A DNA stretch of 64,000 bases from Fomes fomentarius (GCA_022606135.1 JABYQN010000002.1:4216001-4280000), one strand, 5' to 3'. Shown: positions 1 through 12,187, numbered from the stretch's first letter. Notes: a model not told the origin generated them from the sequence alone. A program made the numbers and translations.

Positions 1-1344
1 ATGAACACCCGTCTTCAAGTCGAGCACCCTGTCACTGAGATGATCACGGGCCTTGACCTCGTTGAGTGGCAGCTCGAGGTCAGTCGAGGCTCCCCCTCTT
101 CGCAATGTAATGTGTCTACTCGCTAACCATCTAAGTAGGTCGCATCAGGAAACCCACTCCCCCTAGACCAGAGTGGGATCCCGCTCGTCGGACACGCGTT
201 CGAAGCACGGATCTATGCCGAGAACCCGCGCAACAACTTCCTGCCCGACTCTGGGCAGCTCCTGTACATCTCCACGCCGGAGGCGACACACATCTTTGCA
301 CCCTCGCTCGACGCACACCGTCTGCCCTCGCCGTCTGGCAGCTCCGCATTCACGCCCGTCGTGAACACCTCTGCGGCGGTCGCGCCGTCCCTGAGGCTCG
401 AGCAGGGGTTCGAGCAGGGGGCGCAGATCGGCGTGTTCTACGACCCGATGATCGCGAAGCTCGTCGTGCACGGGCGCGACCGCACCGAGGCTCTGCGGAA
501 GCTCAGGACTGCGCTCGAGGAGTACAAGGTCGTAGGCGTGTCCACGAACATCGAGTTCCTCCGCACGTTGGCCGGGCACGACGCCTTCATTAGGGCGGAA
601 GTCGAGACAGGGTTCATCCCGAAGCACTTTGACGAGCTGTTCCCGCCCATCCCCGACCCTTCATCTGAAGCGCTTGCTCAGGCGGCGCTCTTCGTTGTTC
701 TACGCGAACACTCGGGCCCGACTTCGCTCTCGCCGTGGAGCACGCTGACTTTGCGCCGTTTTGGTGGGGATACTTATGAGCGCACCATCACGCTCCAGAC
801 GGACGACGGACACGCCACACCGACGACTGTACACGTCCGCGCGCTGGCAAGCGGGCGCTTCGACATCACGACGCCCCAGCGGGCCTTCACGGACGTCGCG
901 GCGCACCTGGTGTCCCCGACGACGCTCTCAGTGGCGCTAGACGGCGCGCTAATGCGCACCACGATCGTCTCCCAGAATCCTCCCGCGCTCGTCCCTGCGT
1001 CCGCATTGCCCCACACGATGGAGCGCCTGCACTTGTTCGAAGGCGGGCGGAAGACGACGGTGGTGCTGCCCTCGCCGGCCTGGCTCGTCTCGCTCGGCGG
1101 GGACGCGCGCGGGGCGGCAAAGGGTGCGCTGCGTGCCCCGATGCCGAGTGTCGTGGTCGAAGTGAGGGTGCAGGTCGGGGAGCGCGTGGAGGCGGGCGAG
1201 CCGGTGGTGGTGCTGGAGAGCATGAAGACGGAGACGGTGCTGAGGGCGGCGGTTGCGGGGGTCGTGAAGGCGGTTGGGTGCGCGAAGGGCGAGATGGTCG
1301 AGGAGGGGCGGGAGCTGGTTGATGTCGAGGAGGATTCGGCGTGA
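1..1344 (+). CDS. Methylcrotonyl-CoA carboxylase alpha (biotin) subunit, 3' part
   Basis: Mitochondrial leucine-degradation enzyme subunit that carboxylates biotin for 3-methylcrotonyl-CoA. The window opens inside the biotin carboxylase domain ([17 protein letters not shown], a hallmark of the fold). Exon 1-78, intron 79-138 (GTCAGT...TAG), exon 139-1344 joined in frame. Then come the carboxylase C-terminal region ([36 protein letters not shown], typical of MCC rather than pyruvate or acetyl-CoA carboxylase), a middle domain, and a biotinyl domain at the C-terminus with the lysine in [12 protein letters not shown]. The 5' end lies outside the window. Propionyl-CoA carboxylase is the main alternative, but basidiomycetes normally use MCC for this architecture. 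The biotin site reads SMKTE instead of the common AMKME. Confidence 0.9.
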
Positions 1345-1873
1345 TATAAGCGAGGACTGGGGCTTTGGAAGAGGGAGTTGTAACTATCAGGGAGTAGGTG
1401 CGAACTAGCGTGTGTATCGCGCGATGCGACTAGTGACTAGTTTTGGGTTCAATAGAAATTTACTAGCGCGATTGTTAGGCGCTCTCACGCAGACGTAACC
1501 ATCGACGGCGCGGCTCGCCTGAAATCTTTACGGGCAACACAGGTTGAACGAACGCGCAATTTGCACTTGCACTGTACGTGTGTCGATGCCTTCGTAGTCC
1601 TCATTCCGCAATGTCGCCGCCGTCGCGGTAGATGGCTGGTAAATCGTTCACAGCTCACTACAGTGACTACCCCAGGGTCTGAGAGTGCGAAGTCGATCCG
1701 AGGTAAGTCTGAGTTATCATGAGCGATTGTGGATGAGGCTGCAGTACGGTGATACACGAACACAGTATGCACGTGCCATTGTTCGGACAAATCCTCGTCC
1801 TCTCTGTTGCAGTCGGAATCATCATCAGCCGGCCCACGATACCATTCTAGGTCCTAAGGATCTGATTCCAAAA
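1345..1873. other. Intergenic, no gene seen
   Basis: 3' flank of the carboxylase gene. No ORF with coding character and no repeat was recognised. Confidence 0.5.
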
Positions 1874-2188
1874 TCACCGGAGATAGTGGCGGTATGACGT
1901 CGCATTGCAAGCTGCCGTGGTTCCCAGTTCAATGGACAGCAATACCGATATCCGAGCCTCAGCATGAATCCCTTGGAAGTCCCCTTCTATTTTGATATAT
2001 CCGAGCCGTTCTACCATGACGCCGGCGTTCATCCTTATTTCGATCCAGACTCGGACCAGGCCATCGGGCGACTGAATTGTAACGCCCGCCGGATATGCAG
2101 GATCCCAATACGGCCCAACCCTCTTGTAGGCTATGGTTTCGCTCCATTCCGCCATGGTATCCGCAACGCCAACGCACTTCAATGACAT
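1874..2188 (-). CDS. Small hypothetical ORF
   Basis: An uninterrupted 104-codon reading frame with a second ATG at codon 12 (MAEWSETIAYKRVGPYWD). Its composition looks protein-like, with alternating hydrophobic and charged residues and no low complexity. It is divergent to the gene starting at 2346, with about 160 bp between them. No family recognised and no splice sites needed. It could be a degenerate exon of a larger lost gene; its coding status is unproven. Confidence 0.35.
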   Translation of the reverse strand: MSLKCVGVADTMAEWSETIAYKRVGPYWDPAYPAGVTIQSPDGLVRVWIEIRMNAGVMVERLGYIKIEGDFQGIHAEARISVLLSIELGTTAACNATSYRHYLR

Positions 2189-2253
2189 CTTTATTTCCTA
2201 AACCATACACAAAATACCGGTATGATATCCACCGGCGGAGAGCTCACCTACGT

Positions 2254-2263
2254 CGATATAAAA
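2254..2263 (+). promoter_or_regulatory. TATA-like box
   Basis: GATATAAAAG about 83 bp upstream of the ATG at 2346, a suitable core-promoter position for the downstream gene. Confidence 0.5.
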
Positions 2264-2345
2264 GCAGGGACACTTGCACGAAATCTGCAGACGATCCTTC
2301 AACTCCCACCTTACACCAACCAACACACCTCACACATACTCGAAG

Positions 2346-4095
2346 ATGGACTCCCATGAAATGATGGTGAGTCTTCTCTCATCAACATCGGTGACGACGT
2401 TTCTGACTTCGTCCGCAGATCTTCACGTTCTTCGGCGTGGGGTTGATCGTGTTATTCGGGGCCTATTATGTCAAGAAGGCTCAAGAGCTCGCGCGAGAGC
2501 GCGAGACGATGAATCCCAAGGAGGACGCGCTCACAACATCGCCACCAGACCCTTCAGTGTCTCCGCCAATCCAGGCGACGTTGGAGGTCACTGAGGACCT
2601 CACGGTGAGCTCTGTCCCTCCAGCGGAGACCGCCGCGACCCCAGTCAAACGACGGAGTCGCGTCCACGTCAGCGTCACCCTCCCGAAAGTCAACGTGGCC
2701 AATGCGCTCTCCTCCGCTACTCGTCGCTGCTCCCTCTCAAAGCTAGTGCACGTCCCCACCCTGCGCAACCAATCGAAGACGACCAAGGAGCGTTCTAAAT
2801 CGGCCCGGGAGCCGGTGCACACCCCGATCGTTGAGGTTTCCGAGGACGACCTTCTGAAAGTGGCTGAGGAGAAGACCAGTGTCAGCCGCCCTGGTGAAGA
2901 GGACACAGTCGTACTGGAGAGCACCCTTGTTTCCACTACCACTACCACTTCCTCACGCGGCCCGGTGCCAGTGAAACCGACAGTGCGCCCACATCCAGAA
3001 GTGCAAGTCACGACAATGGAGTCCACCTCTTCATCTTCGTATTCGTCACCCTCCACTTCTCCTCCTCTTTCTTCACCATCGCTTTCGCCATCGTCATCGT
3101 CAGCGGCACTACCTTCACGTAACCCTACCCCATGGCCGTCTCCGAACTCCTCCCCCCGTACGCCCTCCCGCGGCCTCCAATCGGCCGGCCAAACCCCGCG
3201 CCAGACCCAGAAGCTCGACACCAGTCCGGCGGACACCGTGAAGGCGACGGACCTCAAGCAGCCCCGCCGCAAGCACCTATTCAGGCGCGTGATGCGGAAC
3301 GCAGCCGGAGAGCCCCTGCGGCACCCAAACGGCGAGCTCCAGCGCATGGCGCGCCCCGCGTGCGCCGAGAACTCGCTGCCGGGCGTGGTCTTCAAGCAGT
3401 GGTACGAGAACCCGTTCAAGCTGCTGATACGCTCCGGGTCGAAAGACAGAGCGCAGGATGGCGGCGATGCCCAGCCGTCGACCGTACCGCCGACGTCCAC
3501 ACGAACGGGCTCTAGCGACACTCCTACCGCGCCTCGGACGACCGCTGCCACCGCAACGCCTAAAGCGGCTGGCGGCGTGGAGGCCCTGCCGAAGGACTCA
3601 GGCCTCCGCGCCGCGTTCCGGTTGTCGTTCTCCTTTGCGGCGATCAAGTCCAGTTCCAGCGTGGACGTGAGCCGCGAATCCGTAGGGCCATACAGCGGCG
3701 TCCCCATGAGCGCGACGTCGACGGACGCAAGCTACAGCACCGCTTCCGAGGGGTCGAGCTCGAGCTCGAGCTCGAGCTGGCCGCCGTCGCCCGACGACTC
3801 GTCGGACTCGAACGCGTCGGAATCGACTTCGATCTTCAGCCTGCAGTCGCTGTCGACGAAGGCGTCGTCGGTCTTTAGCGGACGTGGCTCGAGTTCGTCT
3901 CTGAAGTCGGACCCGGGCTTGGTCACGGTGGCTCCGAGGCCAACTTCCGAGGCGACGTCGACTGGCGATGGCGGCGCAGACGCCAATGCGGCATCCTGTC
4001 CTTCTGATGCGGGTATGGGGTGCACCAACACGGCGGACCGCGGGCTGCGACTGGTGACACCAGATGTGGACCCCTTCGGTGTGGTGCCCTCGTGA
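2346..4095 (+). CDS. N-terminally membrane-anchored Ser/Thr/Pro-rich protein
   Basis: Two exons: 2346-2366 and 2419-4095, with a 52 nt GTGAGT...CAG intron, giving 565 aa. The first exon adds MDSHEMM in front of a hydrophobic stretch (IFTFFGVGLIVLFGAYY, residues about 8-24), followed by KK and a charged segment, so a single N-terminal anchor with a large cytosolic tail is likely. The rest is rich in Ser, Thr and Pro with Ser runs near residues 195-220 and 455-475. One more ordered basic island occurs near residues 275-330 (RRKHLFRRVMRNAAGEPL ... KQWYENPFKLL). That island resembles conserved segments of otherwise disordered fungal proteins, but I do not recognise the family. A 408-codon antisense ORF here is a shadow. 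Confidence 0.75.
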
Positions 4096-4720
4096 ACACA
4101 AGGCCGTGTTTAGACTCTGTATCCATGGACTAGATATATATCACTAGTATTTATTCACGCGATGGACGCTACGCTTTGCTTGTATATCTACTGTACCCGA
4201 ATCGATAGTACCTCAAATTATCAAGTCTGAGACGTTGCTTGGAATGACCAATTCAATATTACCGACCGTCTTGCAGAGCGCGATCGTGAGCATGCATTAG
4301 AAGAGGTTCGATCCTAGTAGACGTCGATATGCTGACACTTGAACAAATAACTGAATTGACGAGTATTATGTATGATGTTGCGATTGCGATTGAAGTTCCC
4401 GCGATTGTGACTCGGGCAACATGGTAGACACGACAACCCGATTTACAGACCAATAGTGTGCAGAGGTGAGTACAATCATCCTTGGGCTTAATTCATCTCA
4501 ACATAAACTACAAAAGCGATATCATAGTTCAAGTACTACACCTACTGCGCATACAGTCAGACACGGGTGCATACTACAGGCATCTAGTAGTAGTCCTCGT
4601 CTGCACGGTGAGTGAATAGTTTGTCGTGATTGTACTCTTGAACGTAGACTGACCAATATTCCAGGATCGTCATGTACATTTCTATATCAGGGTAGACTCA
4701 CTCCATCATACTGCACATCA
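4096..4720. other. Intergenic, no gene seen
   Basis: AT-richer 3' flank with no convincing ORF. Confidence 0.45.
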
Positions 4721-4721
4721 G

Positions 4722-5050
4722 GAACCGCCCGATTTCCTTATTTGCGCTTATACACGGCGTAAGGGTGCGTAAGGAGCCGTAAGGGATAAGGAAATGGGCG
4801 CTTACAGCACAGCCACGGGTGGCCCATAAGGACGGAATTCTGCCAGTCGCGCTCGGTGAATAACTCCATCGATTTTGCAGTTGTGTCTACGAAATTTTCG
4901 GAAGCTTACGGTTATATATGAAGTATGTGAGGTACCATATTTAACTGTACTAGGACAAAAATTGAACCCATTGTCAAGTCATCTATTGTGGACCAAAACC
5001 GAATAAGGAGAATAAGGGCCGTAAGGGCCGTAAGAAAATCCGGGGGTTGC
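4722..5050. repeat. CCGTAAGGG-rich element, possible MITE
   Basis: About 330 bp bounded by loosely inverted ends: CCCGATTTCCTTAT on the left and, on the other strand from the right end, CCCGGATTTTCTTA. Both ends carry several copies of CGTAAGG / CCGTAAGGG just inside (around 4750-4790 and 5010-5032). No ORF inside. This suggests a short non-autonomous DNA transposon; no target-site duplication could be defined. Confidence 0.4.
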
Positions 5051-5621
5051 TGATGCACGCAACAAGTGAAGATAGAACGTCGACTGTGCACACGCAAATA
5101 TGGGTTTGTATGGACTGTATGTCGGGTGGCAGCATGACTAGAACTCGGCAAGGCGTTTACACATGGCGTATGTACACTCTTTCCCCCTCTTGTACGACCA
5201 TTACCTCCCACAGTCAATATTCATGCTCAAGTCTTTCACGCGATCAATCGAGTTCCCGGACGTCCCCCCAGCTGAAGGATTGCAGTGGACTCGAACAGGC
5301 GTGCTTCGCACACTCTACAGTCCAATCTGACGACACGCGATCTTCCTAGAACGAGGAGGTACCTACCCTACGCCGGTGCCGTCTGCGTTTGTGAGCCTCT
5401 ATTCAAGTTGTTGTGCGAGCCTGCACGGTGTTCGAAACGAGCACATCAGTACTTGCGCTTCTCACTACTAATGAACATTGCGTGTGCAAGCGTTGGATAC
5501 GTCTCTTCGGATCAGCCAGACAACAGTGTGGTGTCTGTTAGTGGTCCTGAACGATTGATACCCACTGCACCTATGGAAACAGAAAATGTGGAGGGAACGG
5601 GACGAGATGTACGTGTACGCG
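5051..5621. other. Intergenic, possible extra 3' exon
   Basis: No independent gene recognised. An alternative reading frame runs antisense over 5468-5794 and could be an alternatively spliced tail of the IFI6-like gene that follows. Confidence 0.3.
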
Positions 5622-6409
5622 TCACAAAGCTGTCCCTCTGGCATTCCTCCGCCGTCTCCGCTTGCAAGCGCAGTCGCACTCGTCGTCGCAGACGCAACGA
5701 GCGCATTCACAAATACCCCGCCCGTCATCGCCCTCACGAGCTGCAGTCCCATTGTCGCCGCCGCCTCGACCGCCGTTGCCACCGTTCCCAGCACCGGTAC
5801 CCTCCGCTATCGCCTTCCCGCCCATGATTCCGACAGCAGCGGCTCCTGCCACCTCCATCGCTGCTGGTGCGGCGATCGTAGCGCCCGCAGACTGGAGCAG
5901 CGAGAACACACCGCCCGTGCTCGCCCCCCAGAAGACAGATTGAACCCAGGCGGCGACGCTCCCTATTGCTCGCCGTGAACGGGGTGACAGCAAACACGAC
6001 TTAAGAGCATGAGGGACGTACCTGCCGCTACACCACCCGTCGTGAAGCCTACTGCGCCGAGAGCGGCGGCCGCGACTCCAGTAACGAGAACCGGGGCCGC
6101 GACGCCGATGAGGAGTGCGCCTCCGACGACTTTGGCGACTTTGGCGCCATCGATTCCGCCTCCGTCTCTGTCGCCTTGTGCATTTGTGTTGGTGCGGGTA
6201 CCCTCGCCTTCACGCCGGGGACAGGTGCAACGCGGAGGCCCGTTGGGGTGGTTGCTCGAGTTGTTGCTTGCCCCTGGGCCCGAGTAAGGCGGTGGATCGT
6301 CCCTTTCTAGCAAGCGGGAGTCATGAGTGGAAGCAAGGGAGGAAAAACGGTTGATTGAATATGATACCAGTGGGAGACGAAGGCATGCGATTGGCATCGT
6401 GGTCTGCAA
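5622..6409 (-). CDS. IFI6/IFI27-like (ISG12 family) small membrane protein
   Basis: Recognised from the family core GFTTGGVAAG|SVAAWVQS...GGVFSLLQSAGATIA, preceded by a Gly/Ala-rich hydrophobic stretch (VVGGALLIGVAAPVL). Family members are small, Gly/Ala-rich membrane proteins often linked to mitochondria or ER; the fungal role is unknown. The core is split by a 59 nt phase-1 intron (5963-6021) after the Gly-Ala pair, the same site as in the copies at 38.3, 43.3 and 63.9 kb. The N-terminal part is hydrophilic with a PPPY motif. A further 53 nt intron (GTACGT near 6456 to CAG near 6404) can join an upstream exon ending EMIAKDLKAQ, so the true start may lie near 6500-6560. The C-terminal frame runs into a Cys/Arg-rich tail that may instead be spliced. 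Confidence 0.7.
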
Positions 6410-6759
6410 ATGTCTTGTCTGATAAGCAGCTCATGTGAAAATGAGTGTCGACGTACTTGTGCCTTGAGATCCTTTGCTATCATTTCTGACACGGGAGGAG
6501 TCTGTCCAGCGCGATTATCAGCGTCGGTCGACAGACTGGGGGGGCCATGGAGTAAACTCACCGGAAGCTACCGGGCGAGTACCACCAAGTGCGAGGTTAA
6601 CGTCAGATGTTGACCGAGAGATGGACTAACGCTCACGGGGGGTAGCCATCTGCCAGTCGTGAGGGTAACTCGTACTAGAACTGGATGACCAGGACGTGTG
6701 GTCTTAGCTCGATAAACGGGGAAGTTTGGGGCATTATATGGGGATCGGACTCATGAACT

Positions 6760-7207
6760 ACATGCGTTGGGCCGCATGCACGAGAGTAAGAATCCAAGGC
6801 AGCTCGCCTCGCCATTTACACGAGTAGGGAGCAGACGTTGCTTACGAATTTGGGGAACATCGGTCCTAAAAAGGACTCGGAAGCATGTCGAAGCAGTTGG
6901 GAGTCATGATCAGAGCATGCAAGAAGTCGCACTGGGTTCTTCGGGTTCGCTGCTGCACAGAAAAGGTTTGTGCTGCGGTAGCGCCCGTTCGAGAGTCGCG
7001 GCCTGAGTACATCATTAGTCTCCCCTGGGGCACTACACTATTTGAATCGTGCCAAACTCCTGGGAGTCTCGGACATCATGGCCAGGCGCTACCGCAGCAC
7101 AAAACCTTCCTGTGCTCATTTCGACATGCTTCTGAATACGTTATAGTTGCAGCATCGTCTTCCCGGCGAGGCGAAATCTTACCCGTGCATGCCGCTCAAC
7201 GCGTGTG
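6760..7207. repeat. ~450 bp fold-back (long imperfect inverted repeat)
   Basis: Inner arms 6955-6985 and 7085-7115 match at 28 of 31 positions as reverse complements (core TGTGCTGCGGTAGCGCC) around a 99 bp loop. A second perfect 13 bp pair, GAAGCATGTCGAA, lies at 6880-6892 and inverted at 7120-7132. Outer arms also pair (GCATGCACG...GTAAGA near 6775-6790 with 7180-7198; GCGTTG outermost). The left arm carries about 65 bp absent from the right arm. No ORF of quality. Confidence 0.7.
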
Positions 7208-8100
7208 TTGAAAGGTCAACCTGCACTGCTTAGTGCGATCTAGGAGCGGAGTGACGAGAAGCGGGTGAGCTTAGGAACACGTACGAGGAGCAATTCAGGG
7301 AGTTGAAGTCCGAAAGCGAAATGACCGTTACATACACATTGGCCAAGAACTCACGGAGATACTCAGTTGATGCGGCCTTATCGTCAGGTCACCCAGCAGT
7401 TGCACAAGAATCCGAGTATTGGCACGTGAAAGAATTGATAGAAAGTGAGAGAACGGAAGAGACGATCCAAGCAAATACCTCAACGAGACCGTGAGACTTT
7501 ATCGTGCCTGAGCGCGGCAGGTATACTTATGGTACGTCATAGCCAAGCAAACTTGAATCATTATACAAGCTGGTTGAAACTAAGTAGACTCGGAAAATGT
7601 TTGAAGAACTGAGGCTCTAAGCTTGGAGGAGAGGATGTGGTTTGCATCCGGCGAGATGCCACTGCTTACTACTAGATCGGGCGCCTGCAAGTGTTTCTGT
7701 ATGTTGATCGTTGTTTGGCCTAGCGATATCCGCACAAACGTCGGCAACTTGAACTTGGATTTGCAGGTACTCATACTAGGTTACAGGTACAGCTCGACAT
7801 TGATACGCACTCAGCACCGAAAGCCTATCCATTATCAAACATATCTCTCGACCGAGGCCGATAGCCCCTGTGCATGGCCGCGGCATCTGTGTGGCAGTGT
7901 CTTGGCCCTCCGCTGGGGCCCCACTATCGAAGGTCAAGCGATGACCAAGAACACAGATCCGACTTGCTCATTATGGCGCTCCGTGCGTCTCCTACTCCAT
8001 TTAGTCGGAACACAAGAGGAGCCGCCGACAATGCCGATTTCCAAGGATGCCCAAGACTCCGCCAAGTCATGAGTGTCTAGGTCTCGGATATCCTGACAGC
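7208..8100. other. Intergenic upstream of the Na+-ATPase, no gene seen
   Basis: Contains only short unconvincing ORFs (for example 7623-8072 +). Probably upstream regulatory DNA of the gene at 8220. Confidence 0.45.
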
Positions 8101-8102
8101 GA

Positions 8103-8110
8103 CTTATAAG
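8103..8110 (+). promoter_or_regulatory. TATA-like box
   Basis: CTTATAAG about 115 bp upstream of the ATPase ATG (8220), followed by a pyrimidine-rich leader. Confidence 0.4.
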
Positions 8111-8219
8111 ACCAGGATGTCTTGGACCTGCACTGGAATTCCCTATACCGCTCCCTTCGTCCCTCATTCTGACGCTCAATCTCCGTAACGACACTACACT
8201 ACTCACAACACTTGACAAC

Positions 8220-11200
8220 ATGCCAAACATCCCTCCACGATCAGCCACGCTTTCTACTGAACGCACCCTGGTCAATCACCCAGGCCACCTGACAGAAAAG
8301 GCGGCTACAACGCAAGACGACGGTCCTGTACACCCATATCAGCTTACTGCTGACCAAGTCGCCACGCAGTATGAAGTCGACATCGCTGCTGGTCTCACCA
8401 ACGATCGCGCTCAGGAGCGTTTACAACGATACGGGCCTAACGAACTTGAGGGTGGGGATGGCGTGAGCTGGGTACGAGTCCTCATCTCCCAAATTGGTGC
8501 GTCGTGTTGTTCGATTTACCAGTTCCTCTAGGCTGAGGATGTCTCTAGTAAATGCTATGGTTCTCGTGATGATCGTCGCTCTCATCGTATCGCTTGCTAT
8601 CAAGTCATGGATAGAAGGAGGTGTCATCGCTGGTGAGTACACTTATCTTTGCACGTCCGTTGCGAGTGCTAACCCCTACAGGCGTTATCCTTCTCAACGT
8701 CGTTGTCGGCTTCATGCAGCAATACACCGCAGAGCAGACTATGTGAGTCCTGTCTTAATCTTAGGGTATGGATCTTCGCTGATCAGATTATTTAGGGACT
8801 CCCTCCGATCACTTGCCTCACCGTCCGCATCTGTCGTCCGCGACGCGCACCAATCCGTCATCCCTTCCGTTCAACTCGTACCCGGAGACATTGTCGTACT
8901 CAAGACAGGCGACGTCGTCCCGGCCGATGTCCGGCTCTTTGATGCAATGAACTTCGAAGTGGACGAGTCCCTCCTCACCGGCGAATCCCTTCCCGTCGCG
9001 AAGAACGCGAGCGAGAAGTACGACCAGGACGTGACCGTCGGCGATCGGCTCAACATGGCGTACTCGTCGAGCACGGTCACTAAGGGTCGTGCGCAGGGAA
9101 TTGTTACCGCAACGGGGATGAACACAGAGATCGGCGCCATTGCCGCGAGCTTGCAGGGGCGTGGCAATACGAAGGTACGGAAGGTCCGAAGAAACGAGGA
9201 GGGCAAGAAGCTCTTCCATTATTACGTCTATGCATACGCACTTACCGTCACCGACACTATCGGCCGCTTCCTTGGGGTCAACGTCGGCACGCCGCTGCAA
9301 CGCCGTCTTAGCCAGCTCGCTGTCGCCCTTTTCGTCGTCGCCATCGTCTTCGCTATCATCGTTGCGGCGGCCAACAGCTTCGTGAACAACCGAGTGGTCA
9401 TCATCTATGCCGTGTCAACCGGTGCGTGACTTGCAGTTTCACTCCGATAACATAATAATACTCATTACTTGCTCTAGGCCTTTGCATGATTCCTGCCTCC
9501 CTTATCGTCGTTCTCACAATCACATTCGCGGTCAGTACCAAGCGCATGGCAGCCCGTCACGTCATCGTGCGCAAACTGGACTCCATCGAGGCTCTCGGAG
9601 CAGTCTCCGACGTCTGCTCCGACAAGACTGGTAAGCATCTCTTGGCAGTCGGTCCTTAGGCCATAACTTATCTAGGTTCCTGTCTAGGCACGCTTACCCA
9701 AGGCCGCATGGTCGCCCGCAAGGTCTGGCTTCCCTCTCTTGGTAACTGGACTCTCGAAGGCTCTGGAGACCCGTTCGACCCCACCGCCGGACGCATGTTG
9801 TTCCGCAAGGGCGGACCCACGTCCGTATCTCACGATGATGGAGATACGCACGGAGGCGGCGAAGAACCAAAGCCTTCGTCTCCTGAGCTGAGCGCTTTCT
9901 TGGAGTGCGCTTCGCTCTGCAACATCGCATCCGTCTACCAGGAACCAGCGAAGTCGGACGAAGAGAAGCCGGGGGCGAAGATATGGGCAGCAAGGGGCGA
10001 CCCTACAGAGATGTGCGTCTCTCTTTTAACATTCACATTGTAAAACATCTGTATCCCTGGCTCATGTCACTTGCCCATAGCGCACTGCAAGTGCTCGCAC
10101 ATAGGTTCGAACGGGGCCGCCAGGCACTGGTCGCAGAAGGGTACGAGCAACTCGCGGAGTACCCCTTCTCCTCCGAACTGAAGCGCATGGCCGTCATCTT
10201 CCGCCGTCCTTCTCTCCCCGCGGCAGAGAAGTCCGCGTACGTTGCCCTCATGAAGGGCGCGACAGAGCGGGTGCTAGACGCGTGCATGTACATCCAGGCT
10301 GCGGACGGTGTGCGTCCGATTAAGGCGGCGGACCAGGACGAGATCATGCACTATGTGGACGTGCTGGCTCACGCTGGCCTGCGCGTCTTGTCGCTCGCGG
10401 GGCGCGAGTGGGCGGGGGCGACGGAGCAGATTGAGCGGGGTGAGGTGGAGAAGGACATGACGTTCTTTGGGCTTGTAGGCATCTATGATCCGCCTCGTAC
10501 GTTTCCTCTGTCCTTTGCTGCTCTCTGCGCACTCATTGACATTGATTACAGGTCCGGAGTCGCGCGTTGCGGTAGCGGACTGTCGGCGTGCTGGCATCGT
10601 AGTGCACATGCTCACCGGCGACCACCCGAGCACGGCGACGGCGATCGCGAAGGAGATCGGCATCATCGAGGACAAGGACGTTGCGCTGATGCCGACGTAT
10701 ACAGTCGTGACCGCCACGGAGTTCGACCGGATGTCGGACGAGGAGATCGACAAGATCGAAGAACTCCCAAGGGTGATCGGCCGCTGCTCTCCCGAGACCA
10801 AGGTCAGAATGATCGAGGCGCTGCATAGGAGGAAGAGGTTCGCCGCGATGAGTAAGCTGCGTTCCGTTTGTTCAACGTTGTGGACGTCGATTGATGTGTG
10901 TTCTATAGCTGGCGACGGTGTGAACGACAGTCCTAGTCTGTCTCGGGCTGACGTTGGTATTGGCATGGGCAGCGGATCTGATGTCGCGAAGAATGCTTCA
11001 GGTAAGTTTTTCGTTCAGCGGACTCATCTATGTAGACGTCTGTGTACTGACTGGGTTCACGCCGTAGACATCGTTCTCACTGACGACAACTTCGCATCCA
11101 TCATCGCGGCTATTAGAGAAGGTCGACGCTCTTTCGATAACATCAAGTCCTTCGCGCTCCATCTCTTGGCTGGGAACGTTGGCCAAGCGATCGTCCTGAT

Positions 11201-12187
11201 GGTCGGACTCGCGTTCAAGGACCACCAGAATCTGTCTGTGTTCCCATTGAGTCCGGGTGAGTAGCGCACATACTAGTTCGTGGAACGTGAACTTATAGGA
11301 TCATTTAGTGGAGGTCTTGTGGGTCGTTGTCGTCACGTCCGGTCCTCCCGCTATGGGTCTCGGCATGCAGGATGCAGCACCCGATGTCATGCGACGTCCA
11401 CCGCACAATGCCCGTCGCGGTATCTACAGCCTTGGTGCGTCATCGCCCTCGCCTTATCTTCCCCTTCACGAACAAGTATAACTGACATTGCCTTGCCTCA
11501 GAACTTCTTATCGACATGATCGCCTACGGTACGATCATCGGCGGCATCTGCCTGTCCTCCTTCGTGCTCGTCATTTGGGGCTTCGGAGGCGGCGACCTTG
11601 GCGCAGGCGGGTGCAACGACTCCCGAGATGGCTGCGAAGTCGTCTTCCGTGCCCGGGCAACGTGCTTTGCGGCGGTCAGCTGGACGTGCCTCTTGCTCGC
11701 ATGGGAGATGATCGACATGCGCCGGAGTCTATTCTGGATGCACCCGAGGACGAAGACGCCGTACACGCAGTGGATGAAGGATCTGTGGGCGAACCAAGTT
11801 CTCTTCTGGGTACGTACCGTGGCACGACTTTTCCCTTCCTCCTCCATGTCTCGGCTGATGTAAAACCAAAACCGCTCATTTGACTGTCTTCTAGTCTGTC
11901 GTCCTGGGTTTCGTAACGACTTTCCCGATCATATACATCCCGGTCATCAACGACAAAGTGTTCCTTCACGCACCCATCAGCTGGGAGGTGCGTGGTTCTT
12001 CCGATTGCTTCGCTGTACATTCCCGTCATGCTAACACCTCTGTATCTACCTACAGTGGGCCATCGTCTTCATCGGCGCCCTCGTGTTCGTCGTTCTCGTC
12101 GAATGCTGGAAGTTCGGGAAGCGCATCTACTTCCGCCGGGAGAAGCTTGCACATGCTGCAGCTATTGCGGGTATTCCAGAAGCCTAA
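8220..12187 (+). CDS. P-type Na+-ATPase, ENA type (P-IID)
   Basis: Plasma-membrane cation pump exporting Na+ (sometimes K+ or Li+) with ATP. Fourteen exons: 8220-8496, 8549-8632, 8682-8742, 8796-9421, 9478-9630, 9688-10012, 10081-10496, 10552-10851, 10909-11001, 11068-11256, 11309-11434, 11502-11809, 11895-11987, 12056-12187. The sum is 3183 nt, 1060 aa, the usual ENA length. Motifs in order: N-terminal cation-ATPase domain (PYQLTADQVATQYEVD), M1-M2 (NAMVLVMIVALIVSLAIKSW), actuator TGES (DESLLTGESLP), phosphorylation site CSDKTGTLTQG, MLTGDHPSTATAIAKEIGI, hinge GDGVNDSPSLSRADVGIGMG, then M5-M10. The GSGSDVAKNASDIVLTDDNF stretch and HLLAGNVGQAI are typical of fungal ENA rather than SERCA or PMR1. 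In yeast this class is induced by salt and by Hog1; a Hog1-type kinase lies at 59 kb. Confidence 0.95.

Noticed and set aside
2481..3707. 408-codon minus-strand ORF
   Set aside because: Antisense shadow of the Ser/Pro-rich gene at 2346-4095; composition mirrors the sense codons.
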